This document shows, piece after piece, positions 11,337 through 23,248 of a stretch of 64,000 nucleotides of DNA. Within the stretch, counting starts at the first letter, position 1. Every line of letters starts with the position of its first letter. A model generated the notes under the pieces. The model was not told where the DNA came from. It searched no databases and saw only the letters and a program-made list of their open reading frames with translations. Source of the DNA: Cephalopachus bancanus (lineage: Eukaryota > Chordata > Mammalia > Primates > Tarsiidae); the NCBI GenBank assembly GCA_027257055.1, contig JAPVLO010000001.1, positions 12,423,501-12,487,500 of the forward strand, read 5' to 3'. The position numbers and the translations under genes are program-made.

Positions 11337-14300
11337 TTTTCTAAAAAAAAAAAAAAAAAGCAGCAACTTAATTTTATTATAACAATGACGCTTCTATACA
11401 GTTGGTAGAAGTGCAAACTAGTCCAACCTCTGTGGAAAATAGTGTGGCAATTTACTTATTTAATTTTTATCTCTTTGTCTTTTTATTTATTTTATTTTGC
11501 TTTTTAATTTTAAAGATGTGGGGTACACTTCAGGATTAGGTATGCAAGTGGACATCATACAGATATAGTTTGGGCCTCCCTTTGGTCCCCACTTTGCCTG
11601 GTTTGACATCAGGTACCCTTATTGATGTTGTGTTTCCCTCCACCCACCCCACCCCCAGGCATTATCCCACTACTGCCAATCCCTTTCTTACTGTATTATA
11701 GTAAAAAATGTTCAGGGTCTGCTTATGAGTGAGAACATGTGGTACTCTGTTCTTCGTTTCTGTGATCGATCACTTTGTGATCGATCACTTTGTTTCTGAT
11801 GATAAACTCTAAATCTATCCGAGTTGCTGCAAAGTCCATATGTTTGTCCTCCTTTATGGCTGTGTAATAGTCCATCGTGTATAATACTACTTTTTTTAAA
11901 AATCCAGTGCAGTTTTGATAGACAGTACAGTTGGTTTCATGTTTTTGCTATTGTGAGTAGTGCTGCAATAAACATGCATGTGCAGATATCCTTTTTGTAG
12001 AATGCTGTGATGGATGACTAAATTGTGAATAAAAGCTTATTCCTAGTAGGGGGATTGCAGGGTCATGCGGAAGGTCAAATCCTAGTTCTTTCAGAAATCG
12101 CCACACTGTCTTCCAAAGTGGTTGCACTGGTTTGCATTCCCAACAGCAGTAAAGAAGTGTTCCCTTCTCTCCGCATCCTTGCCTACTTCTGTTGTTGTTT
12201 GTTTTATTAATGATGGCCATTCTTACTGGAGTTAGGTGGTATCTCAACGTGGTTTTGATTTGCATTTCTCTGATGGTTAGTGAGGCTGTGCACTTTTTCA
12301 TGTGTCTGTTGACTGCCCGTATGTCTTCTTTTGAGAAGTGTGTAATCATTTATTTTGTCTACTTTTTAATGAGACTGTTTTTTTTTTCCTTTTGGCACGT
12401 TGAGCTTCTTGTAGATTCTGGATATTAGGCCTTTATCAGATATGCATTTGGCAAATATCTTTTCCCATTCTGTGTACTGTCTCCCTGCTCTCTTGATGAC
12501 TGATTTTGCTTTGCAGAAGTTTTTTTGGTTTAATGAGGTCCCTCTTATTTATCTTATCTCTTATGATATGGACACTTGGATGTTTGTTCAGGAATTGGTT
12601 GCCTCCTCTGATTTCTGTAAGGGTGTCGCCTGCATTTTCTAAGATTTTCATAGTTTGAGTTTTTCTATTTAGGTCTTTGATTCATTTAGAGTTGATTTTT
12701 GTGTATGATAAGAGGTAGGGGTCCTGTTTCAATCTTCTGCATGTGGTCTGCCAGTCCACAATTTACTGAATAGGTTCTCCTCTCCCCAGTATTTGTTGGT
12801 GGAGGCTTTGTCAAAGATGAGTTGGTTGAGAAATGGAGGTTTTGCTTCTGGAACCTCTATCCTGTTCCATCGGTCTATATACCTGTTCTTGTACCAGGCC
12901 ATTTTGATTATTGTAGTCGTAGAGTAAAGTTCAAAATTTGGAAGTGTGATACCTCTTACTCTGTTTCTTCTGCCAAGGATTGTTTTGGCTATTTGTGGTC
13001 ATTTATGTTTTCATATGAATTTCTGAATTGTCATATCCAGGTCTGAGAAGAATGGTACTGGTAATTGTGTTGAATCTGCAGATTGCCTTTGTTAGGATGG
13101 CCATCTTAACAGTGTTGATTCTTCCTATCCATGAGCCTGAAATATTTTTCCTTTTGGTTGGATATCTTTGAGCAGTGTTTTGTAGTTTTCACTGTAGCTG
13201 CATTGTAAAGGTCTTTCATTTCTCTGGTTAGGAAGATGCCGAGGTGTTTCTTTTATTTTATGGCTATTGTGAATGGGATTGTGCTTTTTATCTGATTCTC
13301 TGCCTGTTTGCTGCTGGTGTATAAGAATGCAATTGTCTTTTACATGTTTTTTTTTGTACCTTGAGACTTTGCCAAAGTCATTTATTAGTGCAAGGAGGTT
13401 TTTGACAAATTCTCTTGGATTGCCGAGGTATAGGATCATATCATCAGCTAAGAGGGATAACTTAACTTCTTCTTTTCCTATCCGGATTCCCCTGATTTCC
13501 TTCTCTTCTCTAATTGCTCTTGCTAGGACTTCCAATACAATGTTGAACAGGAGGTTGAGAGTGGGCAGCCTTGTCTTGTTCTGGTTTTCAGGGGAAAGGC
13601 TTTCTGTTTGTGTCCATTTAGCAATATGCTGGCTTTGGGTTTATCATAGATGGCACTTAATATTTTGAGGTGTGTTCCTTCTGTGCTGAGGTGTTCAGTG
13701 GTTTTTATCAAGAAGGCATGCTAGATTTTATTAAAAGCTTTTTCTGCATCTGATAATATAATCATGTGGTTCTTGTTTTACATCTGTTGATTTATTTTAT
13801 TATATTTATGGTCTTGTGGATGTTCAAGCAGTCCTGCATCCCAGGGATGAAGCCTTCTTGGTCATGGTGAATGATTTTTGAGATGTGTGGATGATTTTTG
13901 GATGATTTTTGAGATTTGCTAGAATCTCGTTGATTATTTTTGCATCTATGTTTATTACCGTTATTGGCCTGCAGCTCTCTTTTTTGTCGAATCTTTACCC
14001 AGTTTGGTATCAATGTGATGTTAGCTTCATAAAATGATTTGGGGAGAGTTCCATCTTTCTCTTTGCCTGACATACTTTCAATAGGATTGGTATCAGCTGC
14101 TCCTTGTGTGTTTTGTAGAATTCCACTGAAAAGTCATCTGGTTCAGGGCTTATTTTGTTGTAGGTAGTTTTCTTAAGACTAGTGGGGTGATTTCTACATA
14201 AATAGAAATAATTCTCTAGAAAAGATACCTGCTCATGTGTTTTTATTGCCACACTATTCACAATAGCAAAAACATGGAACAAGTTCTACTGCCTATCGAA

Positions 14301-14400
14301 AGTGGACTGGATAAGTAAAATATGATACATATACATGATGGAATATTATGCAGACATAAACAAAGAAAAAATCATGGACTTCGCAAGAAATTGAAAGAAG
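11337..14400 (+). mobile_element. Outer L1 3'-region fragment split by a second L1
   Basis: Two + strand pieces of one L1 (11345-11453 and 14181-14400) flank an inner minus-strand L1. The first ends 'aacctctgtggaaaatagtgt'. The second continues 'tttttattgccacactattc', 'atgatggaatattatgcag'. TTCAAGGTAGTCT occurs at 11324-11336 and 14401-14413, a perfect 13-bp direct repeat bounding the whole composite. Confidence 0.7.
11454..14180 (-). mobile_element. 5'-truncated L1 inserted in an older L1
   Basis: Minus-strand L1 with 3' UTR at 11515-11740 (GGGGTACACTTCAGGATTAG on the plus strand) and ORF2 remnants up to 14180. The reverse-transcriptase active site is readable near 13430-13460 as LADDMILYLGNP, the DD pair of the catalytic core. 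The frame is split by stops and shifts, so it is inactive. Diverged flanking repeats (AGTGTGGCAATTT at 11441 and AGTGGGGTGATTT at 14181) look like its TSD. A small direct duplication of a TGATCGATCACTTT unit sits at 11762-11792 in the 3' UTR. Confidence 0.85.
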
Positions 14401-14413
14401 TTCAAGGTAGTCT

Positions 14414-14882
14414 CGATCCTTGTTCTGAAGGACATAGGGTTGATCAGTAAAACATATTATACAGAAGGAACTGAGTTTATTTGTGCTTTTTTTTTTTGGT
14501 CTTGACAACGCAGATCTTTTCTTCTCTACAGCCTTCAGAAAAGGACCATATAGACTCAAAGGGCCCTGAGTTATTAGACCAGAGTCATGTTCTCAGGAGA
14601 GATCTTGACTTCATCCACCCAGAAGCAATTAGTACTTGTGACAGGGATTATTATAGATTTAGTTCCTAACCATTGTGTGTGGGTCATTTGTGGCTGAAGG
14701 TCCCCAACATGCATGTGATTTGCTTCATCATGGCCTAATGTTTATCAGTCCCAGACTATTCTCAGGACAGAGGCAAGGATGCCCAGTCAGAGAGTTTAAA
14801 TTTGCATTGCAAAAATCTGTTGAGTGATTTGTATCCTTATTTGGAATTTTTGTCACTGCCTACTGTGAATGCACAGGCTACC
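14414..14882. other. No recognisable feature
   Basis: Noncoding sequence between the L1 composite and the mariner. No family recognised. Confidence 0.4.
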
Positions 14883-15115
14883 TAGGAGGTCTGACAATTA
14901 CGTTTGTGAACTTGCCACTGTTCATTATGTTGGCAGCACTGTACAAACAACTTGCTAAGGGTTCATAACCTTGCCATGTCAGTGTCTCACAGCTGTGTTC
15001 TTGTTGATGTGTGGTGGTGTCTTACTGAGTGGTGTTCATCATTGTTGTTGCATGCTTTTGTGTGCCATCATGAGAAGGTCAGAGCTTGAATTAGAGCAAC
15101 AAACCAACTTTAAAT

Positions 15116-15655
15116 TACCATGATACTGTAAGAAAGGGATTGGCAGTAGCTGAAAACTGCCCAGGCAGGGAGGGGGGACACAAAACATCAATAAAGTACC
15201 TGATCTATAACCAGGTAAAGTGGGGATTGAAGGGAGGCCAAACTTTACCTGTAGGATGACTACTTGTATACCTAATCCTGAATCATACCCCACATCTTTT
15301 ATTTGTTTGTTTATTTATTTATTTATTTATTTATTTTGGATTAGAGTCTCACTCTGTCACCCAGACTAAAACACAGTGTCATGCTCATGGCCACCACAGC
15401 CTTGACCTGATGGGCTCAGGCGATCCTTCCAAGTAGCTGGAACCACAGGTGTGTGCCACCATACCTGGCCAATTTTTTGATGTATTGCAGAGATGAAGTC
15501 TTGCCAAGTTGTCTTGTGTGGTCTTGAGACCCTGGATTCAGGCAATTCTGTCACCTCCACCTCCCAACGTGTTGGGATTATGAGTGTGAGCCACCATGCC
15601 TGACTGTTCCACACATTTTAAAAATAATAAAAACAAAAATAAATAAATAAATAAA
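15116..15655 (+). mobile_element. Short L1 3' end inserted in the mariner
   Basis: About 180 bases of L1 3' UTR on the + strand (the complement of the 11515-11740 block) end at 'aatcataccccacat'. After an Alu insertion they resume with 'ccacacattttaaaaataat' and an A-rich tail to about 15655. Confidence 0.75.
15298..15606 (-). mobile_element. Older member of the local Alu subfamily, inside L1 tail
   Basis: A minus-strand Alu with a (TTTA)n tail at 15300-15337. It carries 'gctcatggccaccacagcc', an intermediate form between AluJ and the young local subfamily. It splits the L1 3' end, making a three-level nest. Confidence 0.85.
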
Positions 15656-16551
15656 ATAAACCTTTTCAAGAGTGGAAGTGAAATTGGGTATATGGTAGTC
15701 CAAGTTTATGGGGATAAAGCCATGAAGAAAATGGCAGTGTGCAAATGGATTAAATGTTTTTCTGAGGGGAGAGAAAGCATCACTGAAGAAGAGGGATCAG
15801 GATGGCCAGTAATGAGCAGAACTGATGAAAACATTGCAAAAATTCATCAAATTGTCAGCTGACTTTGAGAAACATAGCACACCAAATAAACATTGATAGA
15901 GAAAAAGTTAGTAAAATCTTAACTAAAAATCTTGGCATGAGAAAGTTGTGTGCAAAAATGGTCCTGAAAGAGGTTTTGCATCATGACAATGCACCAGCTT
16001 ACACATCACTGTCTGTGAGGGAGATTTTAGCCAATAAACAAATAATTGCATTCCCTACCCACCTCATCTGGTCCCCAGTGATGTTTCTCTTTGACCAAAG
16101 ATAAAGGAAATATTGAAAGGAAGACATTTTGATGATATTCAGGACATCGAGGGTAACAGACAACAGTTATGATAGCCATTTCAGGAAAAAGTTCCAAAAC
16201 TTCCTTGACAGGTGGACTAGGCACATAGCTTCCCAAGGGAGTACTTTCAAGGTGATCATAGAGATATTCAGCAATGGGGGATGTAGCACTTCTTCTAGGT
16301 TGAGTCTGTGAACTTAAATGTCAGACCTCATAAATTTGCGATGATCACAAACTTGAGCTCTAATCTCATTATTTAATAAGGTATGGAAAAAATGTAGAAA
16401 CTATGAGATTTAGGAATTCTCTATCCAAAGACTATGTTGTGAACCAAGCAGAGTTCTAAATGAAAATATGAAGCAGAATCTCACCTAGGGACTTCGTGAA
16501 GCTGAGTGTAGCACATTTTACAAGATACTTACTAAGTACATTTGAAAGTTT

Positions 16552-16839
16552 TTGTTTTTTTTTTTTGAGTTGGAGTCTCACTCTGTCGTCCAGACTGGAG
16601 TGCAGTGGCCGCTTCCAGCCACCGCAGCCTCGCCTGCTGGGCTCCGGCGATCCTTCCACCTCCGCTTTCCGAGTAGCCAGAATTACAGGCATGCGCTACT
16701 ATGCCCGGCTGATTTTTTGATTTATTGTAGAGATGAGGTCTCACTGCCCAGGTGGGTCTCGAACCCGCGGGCTCAGGCAATCCACTCACCTCAGCCTCCC
16801 AAAGGCGTGGGATTACAGGTTGAGCCACCGAGCCCGGCT
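16552..16839 (-). mobile_element. Lineage-specific Alu with 13-bp TSD
   Basis: Full-length minus-strand copy flanked by CATTTGAAAGTTT at 16539-16551 and 16840-16852. Confidence 0.95.
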
Positions 16840-16852
16840 CATTTGAAAGTTT

Positions 16853-17780
16853 TAAACGCTTATCTCTTACTAAAGAGTCATTACAGTTTCTATTTTTGGG
16901 GTTTGGTAATAGTTGAGCCTTATTTGGAAAAAAAACTGGTGTACAATAATGCTAAAATTTAAAACAAAAAAATCACACGCTTGTATCAGAAATAGTGTGA
17001 ATAGTGAGCAGCTGTTTGGTGTATAAAAGATACAAAGGACTTTATCATTCAAAATTGCTTTTGAATTATTATATGTGACATATTCAGGGAGAACTATAGT
17101 TCACTGTAATAATTCTGAAAAATAATAAAGTAATTGTGCTTTATTAGTTTGTAAGTTTTCTGGCAATGAAAAACAATACCTTCTTTCAAATGCTTGGGTT
17201 TAATTTTGTACTTAATGTCCATATTTTGAAAAAAAAAAAGATAAATTGCTAACAGTATTTCTAATTTAGCCTATGTTCTTTCTTTCTACTGTCATCAACT
17301 CTGATATAATATTTAAAATATAAGATTCAAGGAACCCTGAAATGATTGATGTGATGGCCTGACACTGAGTTGAGTTTCTTAGGGACAGGCATAGATCAAG
17401 ATATTTTAATTAATTTTAAATTACCATTTTTTTACATTTTATGAAGGAAGCTAAGTTAATGGAACCAAAATTGTTTTCTCTCAGCATTAATACTTGCATT
17501 AAAAACTAATTTTTGTTTGATAATGGTGAAAAATATAAATAGTATTCCCATGCATTTAAACATGATTCTACTGGCATTTGGAGTATGAGTATGTGTTTTT
17601 CAAAAACCTTCAATAAAAGGACTCTTAATCTAAGGAAATCATTTGTATACACAGCTCATACATATGAAGCAGATTCTAATTATTTTAATAATTCTAGGAA
17701 TACATTTCTCAATATATCTTCTTCCAGCTCTTCAAATGATCGAATGTTGCACCTAGATATTGTTTTAGAGGTCTACATTT
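16853..17780. other. No recognisable feature
   Basis: AT-rich noncoding sequence without recognised repeats or genes. Confidence 0.45.
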
Positions 17781-17789
17781 CCAGTCTAT

Positions 17790-17930
17790 GCTAGCTTGAT
17801 TAATTGTCTCTATTTCACTCGATGATAAGTCCTTTGAGGGCAGGGATGGAGTAATGCTTTCTACGTTTCACAAAACAAGGACTTGCCAAATGTATATGGA
17901 AAAAATGAGTAAATGAAAATGAACACATTT
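17790..17930 (+). mobile_element. L2 3' terminus
   Basis: The terminal L2 signature 'gatgataagtcctttgaggg' followed by 'cagggatgg' and a decayed tail. Confidence 0.55.
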
Positions 17931-18745
17931 GATGTTTCCCTGGAAATGAGGAAATATGCTAATTCTCAAAGGGTGTTTTGGTAAGACATGAGGTTGTTAC
18001 AAGATTTAGGTTTAAGTTATTTATAATAAACATATTTTAGAAAAATCAGTCATACTTTCAATAACATATTTTCTTTGTCAAGTACACACCATGCTTTTCT
18101 GAGTCTCATGGTGGCTTTCTTTTTTTTAATTTAAAAACTGAATGGTGTCATAAAACTCAGTTGCCTTAAGATGTTTGCTGAGTGTGTATATATGCAGAGG
18201 CATGCAGTTTGCAGAAAGCTAAGAAAGTTATGCATTTAAGGAAGGGTTATAGACAGCCTCGTATTTATCTGGCATTGTATTAAGGAGGGATAGGGTTATC
18301 TAGATGACTAGAACCTTCCCCAAAGAAGATGCTAGATAACATTCACATAAACTCATAATCATTCTTTGGTTGTGAAGATTTTTATTGATTTAAGAGAAGA
18401 GAGAGCCTTACTCTCCATGTCAGATAACTCACATAGATAGTTGTCTCTTGACGTTTTACTGGAACATTATAAAACACAAGGAAATAGAAAAATACACTAT
18501 ATATTCCATGTTTATAAAGACTATATTTTAAACATATTTTTCTTCCTGAAAAACATCCAGATTGGTGATTTGTATGACAATGACTTTGAGTAGTTAGTTG
18601 TGGAATGAATAAACGGGGAGTGAGCATTGCTGATGGAGGCTATGATTCTTTATTCTTATTCTTGGAAAAACAAGTTAATGTGTCCATCATAGTCATTTGA
18701 TATATAGCCAAGTATGATTTTCCTTGCTGATTTTAATGGCAACTT
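17931..18745. other. No recognisable feature
   Basis: AT-rich noncoding sequence. Nothing seen. Confidence 0.45.
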
Positions 18746-18749
18746 TTTA

Positions 18750-18925
18750 TTGAACACAAAAAATACAAACTAGAATTTTTATGTGCATTATTTTTAACCT
18801 TCATAATAAGGATCATCAATTGTTTTTCTTAGACATAGATGAGGAAACCAAAGCTCCAGGAAGTTAGATAACTTGTCTAAGTTGACACCCTTGTAAGTGG
18901 TAGAACCTGGATTTGCACTTTTAAA
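18750..18925 (-). mobile_element. MIR
   Basis: The minus-strand MIR core is clear: 'agatgaggaaaccaaagctc', 'gataacttgtctaag' and 'gtaagtggtagaacctggat'. Confidence 0.75.
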
Positions 18926-19639
18926 ATTTTTTTTTGCATCATACAACTAAAATGGTTAGAGTGGGATTCAGTGGAAATGTATTAGTCATGACCCTTTGTA
19001 ATATAGATTTGATTTTTACCGGCTTTTAGTTTAACAAAGGCACTGTTTTTTTAGTGTTTAGAGTTTTGTTCAGTAAGGAAATCCAAGATTTACACCTCCT
19101 TCATAGAAGGACATGAATATTTAACATATTGTTTATGTTTACCTTTCCAATGTCCTCAAATCTGAGACACAAATTCTGGACTATGTCAACTCATTTTTAG
19201 AGAAAATCATCATTAAAAAAAGTATCCATTTAAACAAAAAACAAAAAACAAAACAACTTCTCAATTGGAATTTGTAAGTGAGTGAAATACAGGCTTTTTC
19301 TTTGACTAACATGGCTGTTGCATTATGAGTATCATCTTTATTTTTATGACAATAAACCCTGCAGACCATATATTGCCTTGTGATTCCAGTTCAGACCGAC
19401 TTCCTTCACCCAGTTGGGTTGTACAGTTTACATTCATTGCAGTCTGCAGTGGTAGCAGAATCCTAAATTTTAAAGCTATGCAAACCAAAAGCTTTTTGTG
19501 GATCATTTAATTTCACATTCTGCACAGAGAACCAAAAAGATATGTTGTGAAATATATAGCATTCCCCACTCCCCACCCCCCACTACTAGGAACTAATCAA
19601 AAGATCTCCAATTCTAACATGCGGCTATTTTAAGCCCCA
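18926..19639. other. No recognisable feature
   Basis: Noncoding, AT-rich except a short C-rich run at 19563-19590. It leads into the candidate MYO16 promoter block. Confidence 0.4.
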
Positions 19640-20214
19640 GCTATCAATTTCCTATTCACACACAGCAACTGGTGGCAACTAAAAATAATCTGCTTTACTA
19701 CCAGCGAAGGATCTGGTCGTATTTGGCTGCTGGACAATCTGTGCAAATAAGATCTAGGATCCCTCGTTCCGTGGCTTCTCTCCAGCCCACTCATCAGCTG
19801 AGTTTGCTGCCATTTGAAAGCTATTGAAAAGCCATTAACAGGCAGGACCGGGAGCGCCGCACTGCAGCACACCTCCGTGCGGCAGAATGTGACTGCCTGT
19901 GAACGCCAATTAGAGCTCACTATTCCCGGGATGGTGGCACTTGGGGCAGTGTCAATCAAGGGTGCTACAACAGCACGTGCAGCCGCGGTGCCACCAGCCC
20001 CACCGGAGAGGCTTATCTTAACTCCAGCTGCGGAATGGGAATGAGTTGGAAGCTTTTTGCAGGATCATGGAACAGAGCCTCCATTCAGTAAATGCATCCC
20101 GAGGTGAACTGTTACCTGAGTCAGGGCTTTAAATAATGCATTTCCCGGGGAAGGACTGTTGTAGCAGAAGAGAATGCTGGAACCCATAGCAAGATTCCTG
20201 TCTGAGATGGAAAG
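19640..20214 (+). promoter_or_regulatory. Candidate MYO16 promoter / 5' UTR and conserved noncoding block
   Basis: This stretch contains no repeat I recognise and is visibly richer in CpG than the AT-rich DNA around it, especially at 19845-20000. Motifs seen are CCAAT at 19906, a GCACGTGC E-box palindrome at 19973-19980, TGAGTCA (AP-1-like) at 20117 and a TATA-like TTTAAATAA at 20128. A start site about 25-35 bases after the TATA-like box would give a short 5' UTR ahead of the ATG at 20215. The block runs directly into the candidate first exon with its strong donor. Such motifs occur by chance, so the promoter assignment is an inference from position and composition. It could instead be a conserved enhancer. 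Confidence 0.42.
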
Positions 20215-20242
20215 ATGTCTCACTATCATTTTATCAAGTGCT
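20215..20242 (+). CDS. MYO16: Candidate upstream first coding exon of MYO16 (long isoform), partial
   Basis: This short exon would encode the first nine residues (MSHYHFIKC) of a longer myosin XVI N-terminus. The ATG at 20215 has A at -3. The frame stays open to a strong splice donor, with GTAAGT beginning at 20243. The exon ends in phase 1 with a single T. Joined to the acceptor at 54013, that T completes a Cys codon with the first two bases of the next exon (GT), and the frame then runs into the MYO16 start codon at 54052. The total extension is 9 + 1 + 12 = 22 residues. I recall human MYO16 isoforms of about 1858 and 1880 residues, which differ by exactly 22, but I cannot verify that here. 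An earlier ATG at 20207 is open too but ends in phase 0, so it fits only the second acceptor at 54024. The 5' limit of the exon is not visible. The peptide is small, so the call rests on donor strength, phase and context. Confidence 0.6.
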
Positions 20243-20259
20243 GTAAGTAAGCTTGGTGT

Positions 20260-22020
20260 TTTTTGCTCATGTGGTGATTTGTCTTCTTGAAGTATTATTT
20301 TTTTATTATGCAGATGCCAAAATTAAGGTAGGTCTTTTGGTGTACCACATCTGGATGAGTGCCATAGGCTGCAGAATTGGAAGGATATTTTACAGACTGG
20401 GTATAGTTCCTCTTAATTTCAGACTATGAGATAATTCTGGTGTGATTTAAATGCTGATAGTACAGAAATCTTTAAAACTTTAGCTTAAAAGAATGATTCA
20501 TAGACACAACAACATATTAAAGAAAAAACAGCAATGCACAAAAAAAAATTGCATAGGAATATTTCTAGGTATCAGCACATATTAATTAAGTACATAAAAA
20601 CTTAGTTCATTACTATATGGCCGAGGTCATTTAATTATTGTTTTGCTGTTATGTTTTACTGCTTGTCTCCATTAAGTACTTTCTGGTAAGCGTGATATTT
20701 AGGTTTATTCTTGACTGTAAACTTTTGTCCTTGCACCATTCACCTTGTGGTGCTAGGAGACTCCAGTGACTCTGAATCAAATGCTCAACATTGATGTTCA
20801 TACAATGAAAAATAGTTTGTCACTGGCTTTTCTGATGAGTTCATCAAGAATGTCTTTATTGCCTGAATTCTGAGCAGGTTTTTCAGAGCGAGATATTAGC
20901 TGCATCTTCTCTGGATAGTAACCATGAAGAGGAAGACATATTTATCCAAAAATGGCTTGATCAATACACATTTTTTTTGTCTCTTGTAGCACTTCTGAAA
21001 ACTTCTGCACATTTATGCCATGATCTCAAAGTGGCAGATGCCATTAGTGGAATATGGTTTGCTTGTAGGATTAAGGTTTGGTTGCTAAAGGACATCACAA
21101 TGTTAAATTTAAGTATATAAAGGGAACATATGTTTTGAATGAAGCTAGAGTTTACACTAAAGAAGACTGAAAAATATGATGATTGAGAGGAAGATATTTA
21201 CTTTTTCCTTATCTTTGGTGGAAAATATATATAGGAATTAAAACTCTATGATGAATAGATGTAAAAATCCCTTACTCTTAGCATTGCCAAAAGTGGCATA
21301 CTTTTAGCTTGCAGGACAATTTTAACTCCCAAAAGAATTCACTGGCCATCTTGCAAGTTTGTGATTAGCTCTTTAATTAATAAAAATTAGGAACGTGTAG
21401 CATATTTAACAATTATGGGAATGGTCTTTTGTTTTAACCCCTTGAATCTTGTGGTTATTATTCTGGTGAACTATACAAAGGGCAGTACTCACAACTGGTT
21501 TTTGTATTGCCTTTCATGTTTCACTGCACTAGCAGAATGCCATTATTTTCCTTTCTGTGCCTCTGCAGAGGAAAAACCCTCTGCATCGTTCCTACAAGGA
21601 ACCTGGGTGCTTATTAGGCAGAGCGAACACACCTGGTAGAACGCAGCAATGGAGCTAGGAAAAGCACAAAGGGACAGTGGCACAGATGTGAGAGATTCAG
21701 GGAACTGTTGGTCGCCAAACATGAAATGAGGCTTCTCTTTCCCACCTCGTGCTACTTTTCTTTTAGTTGGATGATTTGACTATAGAATTTCAGATTTTTA
21801 AAGGAAGTGATAATGTTGTGACCATGAATGCATTTGGGAGAATTCTTGCAGTCTAACAGCAAAAGAGATAAAGCATGAAATTAATGGATTTAAATATTTC
21901 TGATGAGTGTGTCAAAATAGTTAGCAAATACTTACTGAAGAATCAGGTATTTTCTCAGCTCTGAGTGTGGCAATGTCTATCAAATGGAAGGAGAGGATGA
22001 ATAATCAAATGGTAACTTTA
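20260..22020. other. Unique-looking intronic sequence
   Basis: No repeat family, RNA gene or exon is recognised. The lack of visible transposons for about 1.7 kb next to the promoter block is mildly unusual in this window. Confidence 0.4.
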
Positions 22021-22279
22021 CTAAATAAATTATATGATGTGTGAAAGGTGCTTAGAAATTGTGTTTCATTGTGTGCTAAACCAGTCAAGGGATACTTCAT
22101 GGAAAGAATACATCTTGAGCTAAATCTTGGCGGAGAAATAATATAGAGAAGATGAAGTGAAGGGCTTCATGGCATCAAATGGGCTTATTAATAAGGATCA
22201 TAATACATAGATTAATAGTTTTTCTGGATGCATACTATTTTCTCAGATTCTTGTGCCTTCAGTTGTGCTGGTCTACAGG
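22021..22279 (+). repeat. 259-bp direct duplication, copy A
   Basis: Starts 'ctaaataaattatatgatgt' and ends 'ctacagg'. It is similar over its full length to 23249-23507, with the same length and scattered substitutions. Flanking sequence is not shared. Confidence 0.9.
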
Positions 22280-23248
22280 CGAGGTTTCTTGTCTCACATT
22301 TTTTATACTCCAATTCTTCCTCACATGACTTCCATTCCTATCATGTACCTGTCTTGCATTCTGACCCAGGTATATCACTGTTCCACGTCCACTTCCAAGC
22401 CAGGCAGCAATGCAGGAAGTGGTTGAATTTCAGGGCAGGGGAAAGAACTTCTTCTGACAAGTGCAACGTTCACATCGCATGGTCTCAGTGAGACAGAGGA
22501 AGCCTTGGGGTGTGATACTGAGCTACCAAGAGCTAATGCTTACAGGGAAATTTTGTCACCTGGAAAAATATGCAGTGTTTAATTTTTAAAAATGTATACA
22601 CTGAAAGGTATAAACTCAATTCAGCGGTGGTTATCTCTGGCTTGTGGTATTATCAGTTACTTTTAAAACTATATTTTCAAAAGTCTCTACCATGGAGATG
22701 ACTTACAAGCAGAAAAATAAAACTTTGAAATGGTTTAAGAAAGAATATTAAGAGAAAGAAATTCACTACACACATCCCTTTCTGATTCCATGGGGACTGA
22801 CCTAATTCCCATTTCTATATAGCTTATAAAAAATGTTGAAAATTAGAGTGTACAAATTTTGTGTGGGAGCAAGATGTATCAGAGAAGTTCAAGAACATCA
22901 CGATGGAAACTGTTGATGTTTCATGTACCTCTGCAGTCCAGAAGTATCTTCAGATGGATCTGCAGTGAGATTCCATCTTGAGCCCTGTGCCTGGTGAGAG
23001 GTAACAGGTGAAACCCACCACATGCATCAGCTGAGGTGCAAGAAGGAATGAGAAATGGAATTCGAGGGAGAAATGGGCTCACAGAGTTTTAATGCCACGT
23101 GAGACCTTAGCACTATGCTTCCGTTTTTCTCTTAACATGCGGGAGTGGACGTTTGAGGTCTACCTGTTGTATTCCCTTCACATGCCTCTGGAAGCAAACT
23201 TTTACAGTAACTATGCCCTACCTATCTCTTTTCTTGTTCAGCTCTTCT

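Larger units (their letters stand above)
14885..16330 (+). mobile_element. Mariner-like family A copy with nested L1 and Alu
   Basis: Terminal inverted repeats GGAGGTCTGACAATTA (14885) and its complement ending GTCAGACCTCA (16330) are flanked by TA on both sides (14883-14884 and 16331-16332), the mariner target site. The transposase starts at the ATG at 15070 (MRRSELELEQQTNFK) and is interrupted at about 15115 by L1 plus Alu. It resumes at about 15660 with a recognisable N-terminal DNA-binding part (VYGDKAMKKMAVCKWIKCF, then GRESITEEE) and continues to HHDNAPAYTSLS, the second catalytic Asp region. About 380 bases expected before HHDNAPAY, including the first catalytic Asp, are missing. Several stops are present. 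It is a dead element. Confidence 0.85.

Noticed and set aside
16552..16962. 136-codon open frame and similar 100-150 codon frames at 29504 and 31036
   Set aside because: They are translations of Alu elements, which regularly stay open in one frame.
20207..20242. ATG at 20207 as the start of the long MYO16 isoform
   Set aside because: Its frame ends in phase 0, which does not match the better acceptor at 54013; it fits only the second acceptor, so it is kept as an alternative rather than the main call.
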